Source of the DNA: Buxus sempervirens
Lineage: Eukaryota > Streptophyta > Magnoliopsida > Buxales > Buxaceae
Assembly: GCA_947561395.2 (NCBI GenBank)
Contig: OX387183.1
Span: 36,506,853-36,570,852 of the forward strand
Length of the DNA: 64,000 bases
Reading direction: 5' to 3'
In this document: positions 1 through 11,742 of the stretch, piece by piece
Position numbering within the stretch: the first letter of the stretch is position 1
Layout: each line of letters starts with the position of its first letter
Notes under the pieces: model-generated
What the model saw: only the letters and a program-made list of their open reading frames with translations
Told to the model about the DNA's origin: nothing
Databases searched by the model: none
Program-made: the position numbers and the translations under genes

Positions 1-232
1 CACTACAATCTGTGTCCCCTATAGTGAATGATGCCTGAAAATTACCATTTTGCCCCTGAGATTGATCATCACATAACTTGGCCGTTCGAACTTCGATTTG
101 AGCACCTTTTTTTACTTTCCGCCTATCTCAAGATGTTCTATCCAATGGGCTAGTTCCTGTAAGCAAAATTGGGCCTCTATCATGACCTTTGTTTTCGTGC
201 CCAATCCAAAGTGCAAAATTTGGGTGCTTACA
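1..232 (-). mobile_element. Tat-type LTR, 5' end (cut by window edge)
   Basis: The stretch ends on the plus strand in GGTGCTTACA, so the minus strand starts TGTAAGCACCCAAATTTTG. The same 19-base start is found at the 5' end of the solo LTR that ends at 58,918, which has a proven TSD. The rest of the LTR lies outside the window, so solo or full-length state cannot be judged. Past the first 19 bases the two sequences differ, so this is a related family rather than the same one. Confidence 0.6.
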
Positions 233-234
233 CG

Positions 235-592
235 TAGCGTCCTCTTTTCATCTTTTTCTCATTTTTCTTATTGGTGAATGATGTACAAAGCTTAGAAACA
301 AGGGATATGGCAATATATTCAATCATATAGGTTGACAACTTGGTATACTTTCCATGGTTTGGTAATGTGCATGTGTGTATACACATTTGAGCCAAATTCA
401 GTCTTGGTATAGACATTATGTTTTGGTGTACATAATATGTTTAGTATATTGTAGTTTTTCTATTTATATATAATTTCCAATTTCTTAGCATCCCCTTATC
501 ATTTTTTTTTTCTCATTTTTGTCATTTGGTGAATGATATACAAAACTTAGAAACAAGGGATATGGCAATATGTTCAATCAAAAAGTTGGCAT
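235..592. repeat. Direct repeat of about 100 bp, two copies, in AT-rich spacer
   Basis: Positions 235-335 and 487-592 are similar copies; both contain GGTGAATGAT, CTTAGAAACAAGGGATATGG and TTCAATCA in the same order. They lie 150 bp apart in AT-rich DNA without coding potential. The rest of 233-913 shows nothing I can name. Confidence 0.7.
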
Positions 593-1639
593 TATGTTAC
601 TTATTTGATAATGTTAATGCTCTTTAATTCTTTTATATAAATTTAATATTTGAAAATCTTTTCATTGGGTGCAGTCTTTATTTCTTCAACAAATTTTGCA
701 AGTCTTTTTAAGTTGTATTGGTTTTAGATTTAGATAACTTCCTAATCTATTTTTAAATCATTTTCTATTAGTTTTTAAGTGTCTTATCATTTGGTTCTTA
801 ACTATGATATGTTTTAAAGGTTAAGTTTGTCACATGTATCGATGTATGATTAGGACCTTGAATAATCAAAATTCAGAATCAACAAGTGATTATAAAATTC
901 TACATATATGATGTGTAGCACCCCGAATCCGGATATATTCCTCATGAATAATCCAAACCCGAAATGATATCTCTGTGGCCTGAAACCAAATAAAAATCTA
1001 GAATTTGCAATGAATTCATATCAGGGTACGCCAAATTTAAAACGACTTTCTAATATTTCAATAATAGCGGAAGACTTCAAAATAAACTCCCAATTGTGTT
1101 TACATCAGATCTTAATATTAAAAAGGCAATTACAAATCTCAACTCACTATCATAATGACAATCCTCCAGTTTGAACTAAAAATCAACATAAACAAATAAC
1201 CAACAATTATACAAGAATAATAACCCCACAAACTACAAGGCATTATTCTAAACCAATAGTTATACCCTTAAGAATCCCCACTGTTTGTCCTCTCCAAGCA
1301 TATCTGAAAACAAAAAATTAAAAACACTGGATGAGATAAAAAATCCCAGTAAGTAGCAACACACATGAATAAAAACAATCAACATGTTGCTATCAAAATA
1401 CTTTTCATGGGTTATAAGAATACAACAATAAATCCGGCTAATCACAATCCACAAATAATAATCATTTAACGAATATTTTCCAAAACAATTCCAATCCAAA
1501 CCATACAGTCAATATTATCATGAGAATCAATCCAAACCAAACAGTTGTGACATCGCAGGACTCGTGAAATATGATCACTTTTAAAGGTCAAGACCTAGTC
1601 TCACCCAATCTAATTTAAGAACAAACTGCAATATATCCG

Positions 1640-2110
1640 GCCGTATCATCACCCTCATTATGGAATATATGAGACATCACCCTCATGGTGGAAATATAAT
1701 AGACCTCACACTAATGGTGGAAGTGGAAATTATTGCAGCTCATCCCTCATGAAAGGCCTCTCCATCATGGAAGAAATGTATAAAGGAACTAGACTTAATC
1801 CTAGCAAAAATAAACAGACTTCACTACTAGTTAAACTATGAATCCATAACAAACTAAGCTCGCTAAAACACAAATAAAATCAAAACATATGGTCCTCATG
1901 ACCAAAACATAAATGTAATGCCCTCATGGCAAAATAATCAAATTTCACAGTCCTCATGGCCAAGTATCAATGTCAATAGTGCCCTCTTGGCAAATCACTC
2001 CCTCATAGAGATAAATTGTTTTTGCTGCCCTCATGGCAAAATATACTCCATCATAAAGATAAATAACAAGAAGAACCATCTCCCTCATGGAGAAAAAACA
2101 ATTTACTCAA
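1640..2110. repeat. Degenerate CCCTCATGG short repeats inside LTR A
   Basis: CCCTCATGG or close variants (CCCTCATTATGG, CCCTCATGGTGG, CCTCATGGCC, CCCTCTTGGC) occur about a dozen times at irregular 30-60 bp spacing. Parts resemble, inverted, the TAGCTCATGATAAA units at 59,065-59,120 in the related LTR, so this is a repeat-rich part of the family rather than a gene. Confidence 0.6.
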
Positions 2111-5100
2111 AAACTATCAAATCCTAGAAATAGGCTCAATCTACCCAAATCTGTAGAAAATTACTTTCTTACTGTTCCAGAACTTTAAACATCTTTAAAA
2201 CATACTTTTACAAGTGTTAAAACCAACAATTTACAAAACAAATCAAATTCCCTCTTGGAACCAAAACATGAGTTATTTCAATAGAACGTACCAAAATCTT
2301 GTATAATTTTCATAAAATTATTTGGCCTTAGAAAACAATTTCTAAACACTCAAATCTTATTTGTACATGTGTTAGATTCGTCCAAAAATCATTTTATAAT
2401 CAAAATCTAGGTCAATTCATCAAAAATCAGAATTCTGGGTTGGGCGCTCAACAGATCGCTCAACCCTTGGTGTCAAGCGATCTCACAAATTAGCCTCTTC
2501 AATGGGCACTCGACAAATCACTCAAGCAGTTTGTCTAGCGGTCTAGAAACTTAGCAAAATATAACTGTCACTCAACATGGGCGCTCGAGCAATGTGTCTA
2601 GTGCTCACGTAAACTCGTAAATTCTGGGAATTTTTTAGAAATCCGATTTTTCAATTCTTTCTTCAAAAACTTATTTGCATCAATTAAAATCCATTCTAAT
2701 ACATTCAAAATCATTCTCTAGGCATGCTAAATGAATCAAAACACTTGCAACTTGAAATATATCATTCTTATCACAATAAATCGATCAAATATACTTCTTT
2801 AACATGAATTAAATCAAGAACATAGAACCAAAGGCTTTAGATGTTTCTAAAACCATTATAGAATCAACAAGATCATGAACCAACACTCAAAACAATTCGA
2901 TAAAGCTATGAACATCATTATTTCTCAACTAAACATAAAACCATGCAAGCTTTTGCCAAGGAAGTGTTGCTACTTACCTCTTTTCGCAAAAATCCTACTT
3001 ATCCTTAACAACCTAATGCAGCCACGTTTTGTGAATTTCTCACCACTCTAGAGACCTCCAAACACTATCTTCACCGTTCAGATTAAGGATCTACGTGTCA
3101 AGAACACCTCCTCCAAATTTGAGCTCGATCCAATGGTCCATCGTCTCTACATCGCGTTTTAATGGCAGCTGGTGTAAGACTCCTAAAATTTTCAAAATTT
3201 TAATTAAATAAAAATCATTATTTTATTGTGGATTGTACTAAAATTTTGTAATGAATTATATAGGAGATCACATTGATGAAAGAGATCAGGAGTATGATAC
3301 AAATCCAACCGTTAGATCATGAAATAATGAAGTATTAAGTTAAGAATTATTTTTAAATCTGATTGGTTACTGGTATGGAAGCTGGTAGAGGGGAGATACA
3401 TGGGATAACATGGATTAAAATAGGGTTTTATACAACTAATCGTATACCTACATCATACGTAGAGTCTCTGGCGGTTGAGAAAAAAGAAGAGAAACCGAGA
3501 GAGGAGAAGAAGAAAACGAGAAGTCTTGCTGGCCTTGAGGAGAACTACATTCCAAAAGGAGTTGGGTTGCTAAAAAGAAAGACATCATAACCTAAACTAA
3601 GAAGAAAGAAGAGGAAAAAGGAGACTTTGAGCGATCTGAGGTAGGTAGTACACCTGTTTAGACATTAATGTGTTTTTATAGAGGTTTGATCGTCTAGCAT
3701 GTTTGAGTTGTTGTATATATATGTTTTGAGTATGATTAGAGTTGATTTTGATGTATAGAAAGTAGTATATTGCATAGAAAACCAGTTTCAGATTTGGAAT
3801 TAGCCGCTATTAGTCGAGCGCTCGACATGATTGCCTGAGCGATCCTGTCTAGCAACTCGCCTGTATATTTTAGATAATCAGTCATCTAACTGGTCACCAA
3901 AGCGACCAGGGTCGAGCGACAGTTTAAAACCTGAAAAATTTTTAGGTCGCCCATCAATTCGTTTAAGCGCCCAGGTTGTTTTCTAGTCTAGATTTAGATA
4001 CGATCGCCTAACCATACCGCTTGAGCGCCTGGGTCGAGCGATCAACACAGTTTGAGAGAAATTTAAATATAAAATGACTTTTAATGATATTAGATCTTTA
4101 AACTAACAAATATTAAGTGCTTACAAATTGTTTACTTTGATCGTTTGCTTTAAAAATAATTTAGGTATGTTTTGCTAAAAGATGTCTTATTTTGAATATA
4201 CATGGATTTTAGGTTTTTTTACAATCTATTTTGAGTCGATTAAAATGATTCTTACACTGTATGAATATATTTTAAAAGGTCTTGAATACTGAAACTTTAT
4301 TTGAAAAGCTTCACACTAGATTTAATATGTTGAGTTAATTTTTAGAGTATAAGCTTTAGAAAACCCTATATGCCATTAGGCACTATTACTAAATTACATT
4401 GGTTTGAGTGAGTTGCTATTGTTGGTGTCTAGTGGGCATAGCTGCATATGGATCCATAGGGTTAAGCTAGAGAGTGAAGAAGTTTTTCTTTGGTGGGATA
4501 CTCCTAATTTGCGTTCGCGCTTCCTTTGAATGTTAGTTTGCATTGGGAGGTCTTCATGTCAATAGGGTCTCATTTCAGATTTGAGTTGCTGATGAGTACC
4601 CTGTATGTGTAGATTAGCAACCATCCCCATGTTCAGATTCAGGGCTGCATGCTTGGGTGGTACATGCCAAATTCTGTATTTCAGATATCGATGTTGGTAT
4701 GTGAGTTTTGTGCGCAATAACTCGATGTCTAGGCCTCATATTGTCATATTCGGATTCGGGTGTGAGGATTTTTTACTAGCTTCGCTCATAAGTCACATGG
4801 TGGTGTAGTGGACAAAGAGTTTCTTGTTAAAGGCCTGCTTGTCTTCATGAGTCTTATAATGTTATATGATGATTTAATTTTGGCTTTGTTTATCGTACCT
4901 TTGTTTTGAGAATCTTGTTTACAAGATAATTCTTACTTGATGAATTGTTTTTATTGAGTACTGTTTTATTTGTCAAGATTGTATCCTGTACTTTTCGTTT
5001 ACTTTATCGAGCATGAAAACATGACTATTTTTATGTATAACCTATTTATCCATGCATAGTGTTACCTACTGGGATATTCGTATCTCACCCGTGTTTTGTT

Positions 5101-5483
5101 TTATTTTGTTTTTCAGCTGATCTGCGTGAGGGAGACTTGGGGTTTGGTTCTCATGGCGAGTTTACTAACTTTCTTCTAGAGGACTATTACTATCCTGAGT
5201 AGTTATTACTTGGAGGTTGATACTGAAGTTAGATACATTTGATTTCTTATTTTGTTATTTATGGATTAGATGATTATGAGAGTGAGAGTGATAGAACATA
5301 TTTACCAGACTTTGATTATTATTGTAAGGATTATTTTGTTTTGGCTTTATTCCGTGTCAAAAAGGTCTTAAAAATATGGTCAAAGTATTTGGGATAGGTT
5401 ATAGGTATTGCGGTTCAAACGGGGTTATGATCGGAGTAAATTTGATAAAGTTACGACCAACGTTCGCTGAATGTTCGCCGACC

Positions 5484-5738
5484 GTTCGACCGTTGGTGAC
5501 ATACAGAGAAACCCGAGAGTAGCGTGAGCTGAACGTTCGACCGGTGGTGACATACAGAGAAACCCGAGAGCAGCATGAGCTGAACGTTCGACCGGTGGTG
5601 ACATACAGAGAAACCCGAGAGCAGCATGAGCTGAACGTTCGACCGGTGGTGACACACAGAGAAACCCGAGAGCAGCGTGGGCTGAACGTTCGACCGTTGG
5701 TGACACTCAGAGAAACCAGAGAGCAGTGTTAGCTAAAC
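5484..5738. repeat. 51-bp tandem repeat, five copies, in Copia-like LTR
   Basis: The word GTTCGACCG starts at 5484, 5535, 5586, 5637 and 5688, exactly 51 bp apart. Each unit continues GTGACAYACAGAGAAACCCG and GAGCTGAAC. The array lies in what would be U3, about 160 bp upstream of the TATA-like box, as promoter-proximal repeats of LTRs often do. Because 51 is a multiple of three the repeats stay open in several frames, but I do not think they code. Confidence 0.92.
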
Positions 5739-5897
5739 GTTTTCTAACCGTTCGAACGAGAAGAAGAAAAGTGAGTTTTTGTCTTGAATGTTCGAGCCGC
5801 ATTCGCTGAGCATTCGAACGTTCGTTAACAAACTTCAGTTTTAGAAGTCCGATCTTTTCTGATTTGTTTCCTTTTCTTCTTATACCTTCTCCCAATC

Positions 5898-5906
5898 TAT
5901 TTAAGG
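5898..5906 (+). promoter_or_regulatory. TATA-like box of the Copia-like LTR
   Basis: TATTTAAGG lies downstream of the 51-bp array and upstream of a CT-rich leader, the usual U3/R arrangement. Confidence 0.5.
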
Positions 5907-7580
5907 AGTGTATAGGTTATTGTGAGGGTTACCCAAAACGTTTTTGAGAACCCTAAAAATGTGTGTGAGAGCAAGAGATCTTCTTCCTCTTCCTTCTCCT
6001 TCTTTGAGCCATCAAAACCTTTCTTAATCTTTCTTTTCTACCTTGGAGTTCCGGGTTGGAGAGTTTGCTCGTGGGAATTCCTACGGTTGCTGAGCGAGTT
6101 CGTTTGGCGCATCACTAAGAAGATATTCAGAGTTCTGGATCATTGCAAGGATGCAAATCTGAAGAGTTCTTCAGATATTTACATTGTGAGTCAGAGTCAG
6201 TATTGGGTCATCTGAACCACTTTTGTAAGTCTTCTTCTTATAGTGATTTTCAGAGGTGGCACCTTATCGCCCGGAGGGTTTTTCTCTTTGAGAGTTCTCT
6301 TAGAGTTTTCCTTTCGTCACCAAAATTGCTTGTGTTATCTCTTCTTTATTTTGCAAGTTTGTGTGATGGATTGTTAAGTGCTTAGACTTGTGCATGCCTA
6401 TTAATTAAGAACTTGTTTTTAATTGATAGAATTTTTATTCCACAATCGGTTTCACCTATTCACCCCCCTCTAGGTGATTTAGAGTCTAAACTGTGTTTTT
6501 CAATTATTTATGTGATGGTTTGGATGACACTTTTATCCACGCTTATTGAACTTTTATTGATGATTAGACTTCCGCACTCTGATATTAATTGTTGACTGAA
6601 TTAAATTAGATTGTCTGGTAATTAGATGCTTTGGGCCCAGTAGCACTTCGGATTCGAGTTGGGTGCCTGTTTGCATTGACCCTGGTTCGGGGCGTCACAA
6701 TGGTCAAAGGATTTCTGCAACAGATTCTTCTTCCTTAAAGTTTATCATGTTCTCTCCCTCTCTAGACTATATTTTCTCTCTCTTTTCCTCCATCTTCTCC
6801 ACGTCCAAGAGCTCCCCTCTCTTATTCTTCCAACTATAGAGATCAACAAAACCCTAATTTATTTTATCTTCCTCTTTTATATTTACTCCCAAATATGACT
6901 CCTAGATTAATTAGAAACCTTTCTACTAAACCTACTTTCCTATTTTACCTCAACTCTCCTTCTAATTTCTTTCTTCTAAATCTCTTATAATTTAAACTTC
7001 TATTTTAATAAATTTTCTTGCTAATTTAAATCCATATTTTAAAATGTCACTAAATCACTCCAAAATCTTTTTTATTCCCAAATTTAAGACCCTTAATAAA
7101 TTATAATTACAAATAGGTCCTTTTCTCACCTATTAGGCCATAAATCATGTTATTTAAATCCAAATTAAACCAAAATCATGTCTAACTAAGTTTTTAAGTC
7201 TTATAATTATTTTATTACATATTTCATTAATTTGCCTAATTAGAAAATTACCAAAATGTCCTTTCTTTAGTTAAACCTTATTTAAGCATTAGATTTCTTC
7301 TAAATTCAAATTTAATCTTCTTATTATATCTCTTTATAATATGAATTTGGATTATTGTTCACTTTCCTAAATTCCAAAAGTATAGTTATTCTTCCAATTA
7401 ATTAAAGTTATTATTTTTATTTCCAATTATTCAAAATCACTATTATTTATTTATTTAACTATCTATATAATTTTGGATTATTAATATTATTCCTCCAAAT
7501 ATTTAGAATAAATCTTTATTTCAAAATATTTTCAAATTTATTTAATTATGTTATTATATTCAAAATTTCAGTATATTACA

Positions 7581-7657
7581 TGATCCACATTTATGGTCCA
7601 CATTAATAATCATATAACTTTTACCTAACCTCGTACATTGCACAGGGTGATTGCTAG
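7581..7657 (+). mobile_element. Helitron-like 3' terminus
   Basis: Around 7629-7648 the sequence can form a short hairpin (CCTCGTACATTGCACAGGG, imperfect). Nine bases later comes CTAG at 7654-7657, followed by T. A GC-rich hairpin a few bases before a CTRR end, with T outside, is the hallmark of plant Helitrons. The 5' TC end was not found and may lie upstream of LTR A. Confidence 0.42.
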
Positions 7658-10575
7658 TGTATACATATAAAGAGGAGGTTTAATATCGAGACAACAAAGT
7701 AGGAGGTGTCTCTCTCGGAGCTCAACAGAGGAGCTAATTGAGGTCCACGGTGGCGACGCTACCAAGTATCCTCCCCTCTCCCTACTTTCCTCTTCTCTCC
7801 CATCGCCTATTCTCTCTTTCTCCTCTCTTCACCTCTATATCTCTCTCTCTCTCTCCCCATCTTACCGTCCCTCTTTTTTCTTTCTTAGCAATTTAGCGTG
7901 GTCCAAAATTGCCATGAAATCAACATGACTATGTACCATCGATTTCGTCACTTTTTCAATCCGCACAATGCCAGTCAAAACAAAATCCCAAATAGAACTC
8001 ATTAGGTTTCATTTTAATACCCACCTAAACTGTTCATCAGAATGGCAAACCTTGGATTTTATAAACTTCTAGTAACAGCAGTATCAACTACGAAAATCCT
8101 TGAGATATTAGAGAAAGAGAGATCGGTCGTTGTATTGGAGGAAAATCTTCATGTTGGGCTCTGTTTGGATATTGAGAGAATGCAAGAAATCTAGATGTGA
8201 GAAAAGAAAGTAAAAAATAAAGAGAAATAAAGGAAACTGAAAATTAATTTTCTCAATATTGTTTTTTATGTTGCAAGAAAATTTTATAGTTTTAACTGAA
8301 AATTTACAATTTTGTGTTTAGATAGCAAGAAAGTTATTAGAATCTTGAATGCAATTTTCAATTGTACCCTCACATGCATGCATGGCTTTGACTTCAATTT
8401 ATCCTTACAATTGAATCAATAAAGATCCATCTTTATCAGCCATTGTTGGTCCAACATCACAATATGAAGATTTTCCGAAGTAGTCATGAGACCACTGAGG
8501 GTAGATATCTTGCAGCAAAAATTTAACTACTCATTTTCACCATCACAAAAACACACAAGAAAGAAGAAAGTAACTAATCTCACTACTCCACTAGTGGAGA
8601 AACACCAGGCAGAAGTCCCTTGGCTACGGGATGCTATCTCTTACTGCTTTGTTCTATTGGCTTTCATTTTTCTGTGCTTATTTGACGCAGGGAGGATGGA
8701 AGAACATATCAAATATCGTTCTGATTGACGAGTTGGTCTAGATATCGTTCTAGAAGACGAGAAAAGTTCAAGAACAAGACAAATTCTAAGGTTCAAATAA
8801 AAATATTCATTAAAAAAACGAACTCTCTCTAAAAAGCCTTTATATAGGCGTTACAAGAAAACCCTAAACTCAGAAAACCCAAAACTTACTAAAAGTAGAA
8901 AAATGAATTTTACTAAAAATAGTAAAATTGAAGAAAGACTCAAATTCCTAAAATACATTCGAAAATAAAGGTTTCCCCAAAAGAATGACTCAAAACGGAC
9001 TTTCCTTGACCCTAAACGGAAACAATCAACTCGTTTCCTAAAATAGTAAAATTGCCTATTTGAAGGTCTAAACGATGGAATATGTGTAAAATCACAAGAC
9101 CTCAGGCTTTGCCCCGAGTCCGACTTCTCGGGCCGTTTCCAATCAGACTACCAATTTTCAGCCCATTCTGACAACGTGACTAAAATTGACCAAAATACCC
9201 CTGGCGCGGAAAACAATGTATGACCACATAAGCCTCAGGACTCGTCCTACATCATTATTGCTTTGTTCTCATGCCTTTTTTGTTTTTTAGTGCTTGAGGA
9301 AGGGTTGAGAGACAGGTACCAACGAGATAAACTAATGAGAATTACAAAAATGCCATTCAAGTCGAGGAAAACATGATTCATGGTTATTAAAAACCGAAAA
9401 TTTTGGCTTTTAGAAACAACCCTATTTTTCAATCGTTTTTATTTTAAACTATTTTAAAACCATGCTTGCCAAACACGATTTTATGTTTATTGTTTTCAAA
9501 AATGGTAAAACTGTATTGAAAGCAACCCAAACAGCCTCTTGTACAAGATAATTTGATTCGTTGAACCACAAGAAATTAGGTGCTTAAAACCTCCCAACTT
9601 TTTTTAATAATCACACAGTTGAGAATGAGTGAACTATACCCTATAACCAATAGACAATAGTGATTCAAATTTTGATTTGACAATCTTTTGACATGAATAT
9701 CAAGTTCACACAAGTACATTAATTCTATAAAATCATATATAAATTATGAGTTATTCTATTTTTACCATTTTTAAGAAATAGAAAAGTTTCTTACTCTAAT
9801 CATGTTCATTATTAATGAAGCTTTTAGTTTTTGATAATTCATTGGGTGAAAGGTTGATGTGTCAAAACATCGTTAAGACCAGTTATGTCATGTAAATGAT
9901 CTGACTAACACAAATTGTTCATTTGGCAGGGGCTTCTTTAAATCTATTCTATACTATATATAACGAGAATAGGCCCCTTGAGAATCGTGGCAACCATAAT
10001 GCGTGACTTCCCCAAAAAGCCCTTCCATATCAATGATAAGATTCATTAATTAAAAGGATATAAAAGTCATAACTGCGTCAATTCATTTAAAATTTTAGCA
10101 ATTTCATAAATTGGTCCCTCCTTTTTTATACGTATGCAGTATTGCATGTGGAGTTGTAAGTAGGGTGGGTTGGTCCAAGTTTCAATGAGTTCAGGCTCAA
10201 CCCAATATAAAATTAGTTAGCTCAAACTCACCTTGGCCCCCGCAAATCCAAACTCCTTGAGCCCAAACCTAAACCTAAAACTATTTCTTGAATTCAGGCT
10301 GGGTTCAGGCCAACCCAATTTAAATGTACATGTAAGCATCCAAATTTTGTTCAAATGAAAATGTGCTAAACACAGCAAGACCCTAACAATAGGTTGAAAC
10401 CAAGAGCTAGAAGTTTGTCTTTTCATAGAAGCTTATTTGGCCTATAACTTCTGCAGCGTTGAAAAGTAGACTTTGATATGATTCCAATAGAATTGAGTTG
10501 GTGTGAGTTGGAGTCTAGATAGTAACGTTATGGCTAGAACAGTCTAAAAGGGCATTTATAAAATTTCACATTGAA
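7658..10575. other. Non-coding spacer with MITE-like remnants
   Basis: No gene is recognised. Visible are a CT-rich tract (7780-7870), a start resembling a TIR (GGCTCTGTTTGGAT near 8157) and a facing CCCAAACAGCC near 9530. These could be the two ends of one 1.4-kb element, but they match only over about 12 bases. The segment 8630-8700 resembles 9245-9305 (TTRYTGCTTTGTTCT), which suggests an insertion of about 600 bp between them. At 9950 TCTATTCTATACTATATATA resembles a Helitron 5' end, without a matching 3' end. Confidence 0.35.
10138..10330. repeat. Fragment of a GGGTTGG-type MITE
   Basis: Several GGGTTGGTCC / CAACCCAAT words in both orientations occur here, like those at 14,450-14,665 and 53,780-53,910. 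This pattern is common in small hAT-like non-autonomous elements of plants. Exact ends and a TSD were not found. Confidence 0.35.
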
Positions 10576-10610
10576 TTGCCACATGGCAATCCATTTTTGC
10601 CATGTGGCAA
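10576..10610. repeat. Perfect 14-bp inverted repeat
   Basis: TTGCCACATGGCAA (10576-10589) is followed after seven bases by its reverse complement TTGCCATGTGGCAA (10597-10610). A hairpin or dyad binding site is possible; no gene is adjacent. Confidence 0.85.
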
Positions 10611-10796
10611 ATTAAATTTATTGTACCAAAAAGATACAAGTCAAGTAAATGAGAAAAAAGACAAAAAAAAAAAAAAAGAATAGAAATAGGAAAGGTTAAA
10701 AAAAAGTACTTTAAAATCATTAAAAAAATTAAACAATGAAAATAAGAAAATTATTAAATAAAAAAAATGTCACATGACCTGACAGGGTGTATGCCC

Positions 10797-11742
10797 TAGG
10801 GATGTAAACGGGTCGGATTTGAACGGGATCTATGCTTATCCAATTTCGAATCCGATTATATGTAGGAGATCCATTATTTGATTAGAATCCGACGAATCTT
10901 TTAAATGGATTACTAAGTTCGAATCCGATTATATTTATACAAACAGTATTTGAATCCGTTCAATATTCAAATTCATTCAATATTCTAATGGCTTGAAGAA
11001 GACGCCTTTATTTTCACTGAAAAAATAGGAGGGGAGAGGACAAAGAAGAGGCTATCACGATCGAAGAGGATTCCTTTGTTCTCACCGAGAAAGTAGAAGG
11101 GGACGAAAGGGAGAAGACACCATCACGAGCTAAGAGGATGCCTTCGTTTTCACTAGAAGTATAGAAAAAGGGGGGAGGAAGAAAACGCCATCACGAGCTA
11201 ATAGGTTACCTTAGGGTTAGGAAGAAGATGCCATCATTACTTTTTATGATTGAAAGCAATGATGCAGCTGCAGAATGACTTAAAGTATTTACTTTTTATA
11301 ATATTTTTAAAGTAGAAGGGGAGGAGTGGGAGAAGACGCCATCATTGCTTTGCTTTCCAACTTTGATTTCATAATGTATTTTAAAAACTTCTTCTGAATT
11401 ACATATGTATCCTTAAACCTTTAAAAATTACATATGTATCCTTAAATCTTTAAAAATTACTTATTTGTATAATCTATTCAGATTCCTTCAATACTAATAT
11501 ATAAAAAGATTTTTAAAAGCCTAAAAAAACATAACATACATGCAAAATAAACAGTCAGATATTTATCTAATCGAATATGTGTAGTACCATATTTGAATCC
11601 GAATATAATCGGATTCAGATAATCGCATCTTATTCGGATAATCGGATAAGCGGGCCGAATTCGGATAGAATTTGTTTCGGATCTTTATTCGAATTCGGAT
11701 CGGATTCGATTCAGATCTTTATTCGACCCATTGACAATCCTA
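10797..11742. mobile_element. hAT-like MITE (GGATCCGAATCC type)
   Basis: The ends are imperfect inverted repeats: TAGGGATGTAAACGGGTCGG at the left, and on the other strand from 11,742 TAGGATTGTCAATGGGTCG. Both subterminal regions are full of CGGATTCGAAT-type words. The TAGGG start and these subterminal words fit plant hAT-type MITEs. No 8-bp TSD can be seen and there is no transposase. Confidence 0.55.

Larger units (their letters stand above)
5323..6502 (+). mobile_element. Copia-like solo LTR (innermost of stack)
   Basis: The LTR runs from TGTAAGGATTATTTTG to CTGTGTTTTTCA and is flanked by a perfect ATTAT TSD (5318-5322 and 6503-6507). Its length of 1,180 bp, a TATTTAAGG TATA-like box at 5898, and the 3' tail TTCACCCCCCTCTAGG are typical of Copia LTRs, in which this C-rich tail lies just before the LTR end. 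No internal region remains, so it is a solo LTR. The exact Copia lineage is not certain. Confidence 0.82.
3173..6699 (-). mobile_element. Middle solo LTR 'B', inverted, inserted in LTR A
   Basis: On the minus strand it starts TGTGACGCCCCGAACCAGG at 6699 and ends GGAGTCTTACA at 3173. It is the same family as LTR A in opposite orientation and splits it. Without the Copia-like insertion its length is about 2.34 kb, close to the 2.39 kb of the related LTR at 54,134-59,631. The flanks GCTGG and ATGGT do not form a clean 5-bp TSD, so one end may have been altered, or it arose by LTR recombination between elements. Confidence 0.65.
914..7580 (+). mobile_element. Outer solo LTR 'A' of a nested stack
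   Basis: It starts TGTAGCACCCCGAATCC and ends CAGTATATTACA. The flanks are TGATG (909-913) and TGATC (7581-7585), a 5-bp TSD with one mismatch. Without the insertion at 3173-6699 it is about 3.1 kb. No coding sequence is visible. It belongs to the same family as the inverted LTRs 3173-6699 and 54,134-59,631: all start TGTRRCRCCCC, and the stretch CTGGGATATTCGTATCTCA plus the following GTTTTCAGCTG and GGAGAGGAC is present in recognisable form in each. The lineage is not determined. Confidence 0.7.

Noticed and set aside
1260-1499. 79-codon minus-strand frame in LTR A
   Set aside because: It falls in a part of the LTR that aligns with non-coding sequence of LTRs B and C, which lack this frame.
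5425-5732. Repeat-protein-like frames on both strands, or a CRISPR-like array
   Set aside because: They come from the 51-bp tandem repeat in an LTR; there are no unique spacers, and the DNA is plant.
8157-9537. TIR element with GGCTCTGTTTGGAT and CCCAAACAGCC ends
   Set aside because: The ends match over only about a dozen bases with a gap and no TSD; kept only as a remark in the spacer entry.
9950-9995. Helitron 5' end TCTATACTATATATA-like
   Set aside because: No hairpin plus CTRR end downstream could be matched, and the motif is AT-rich enough to occur by chance.
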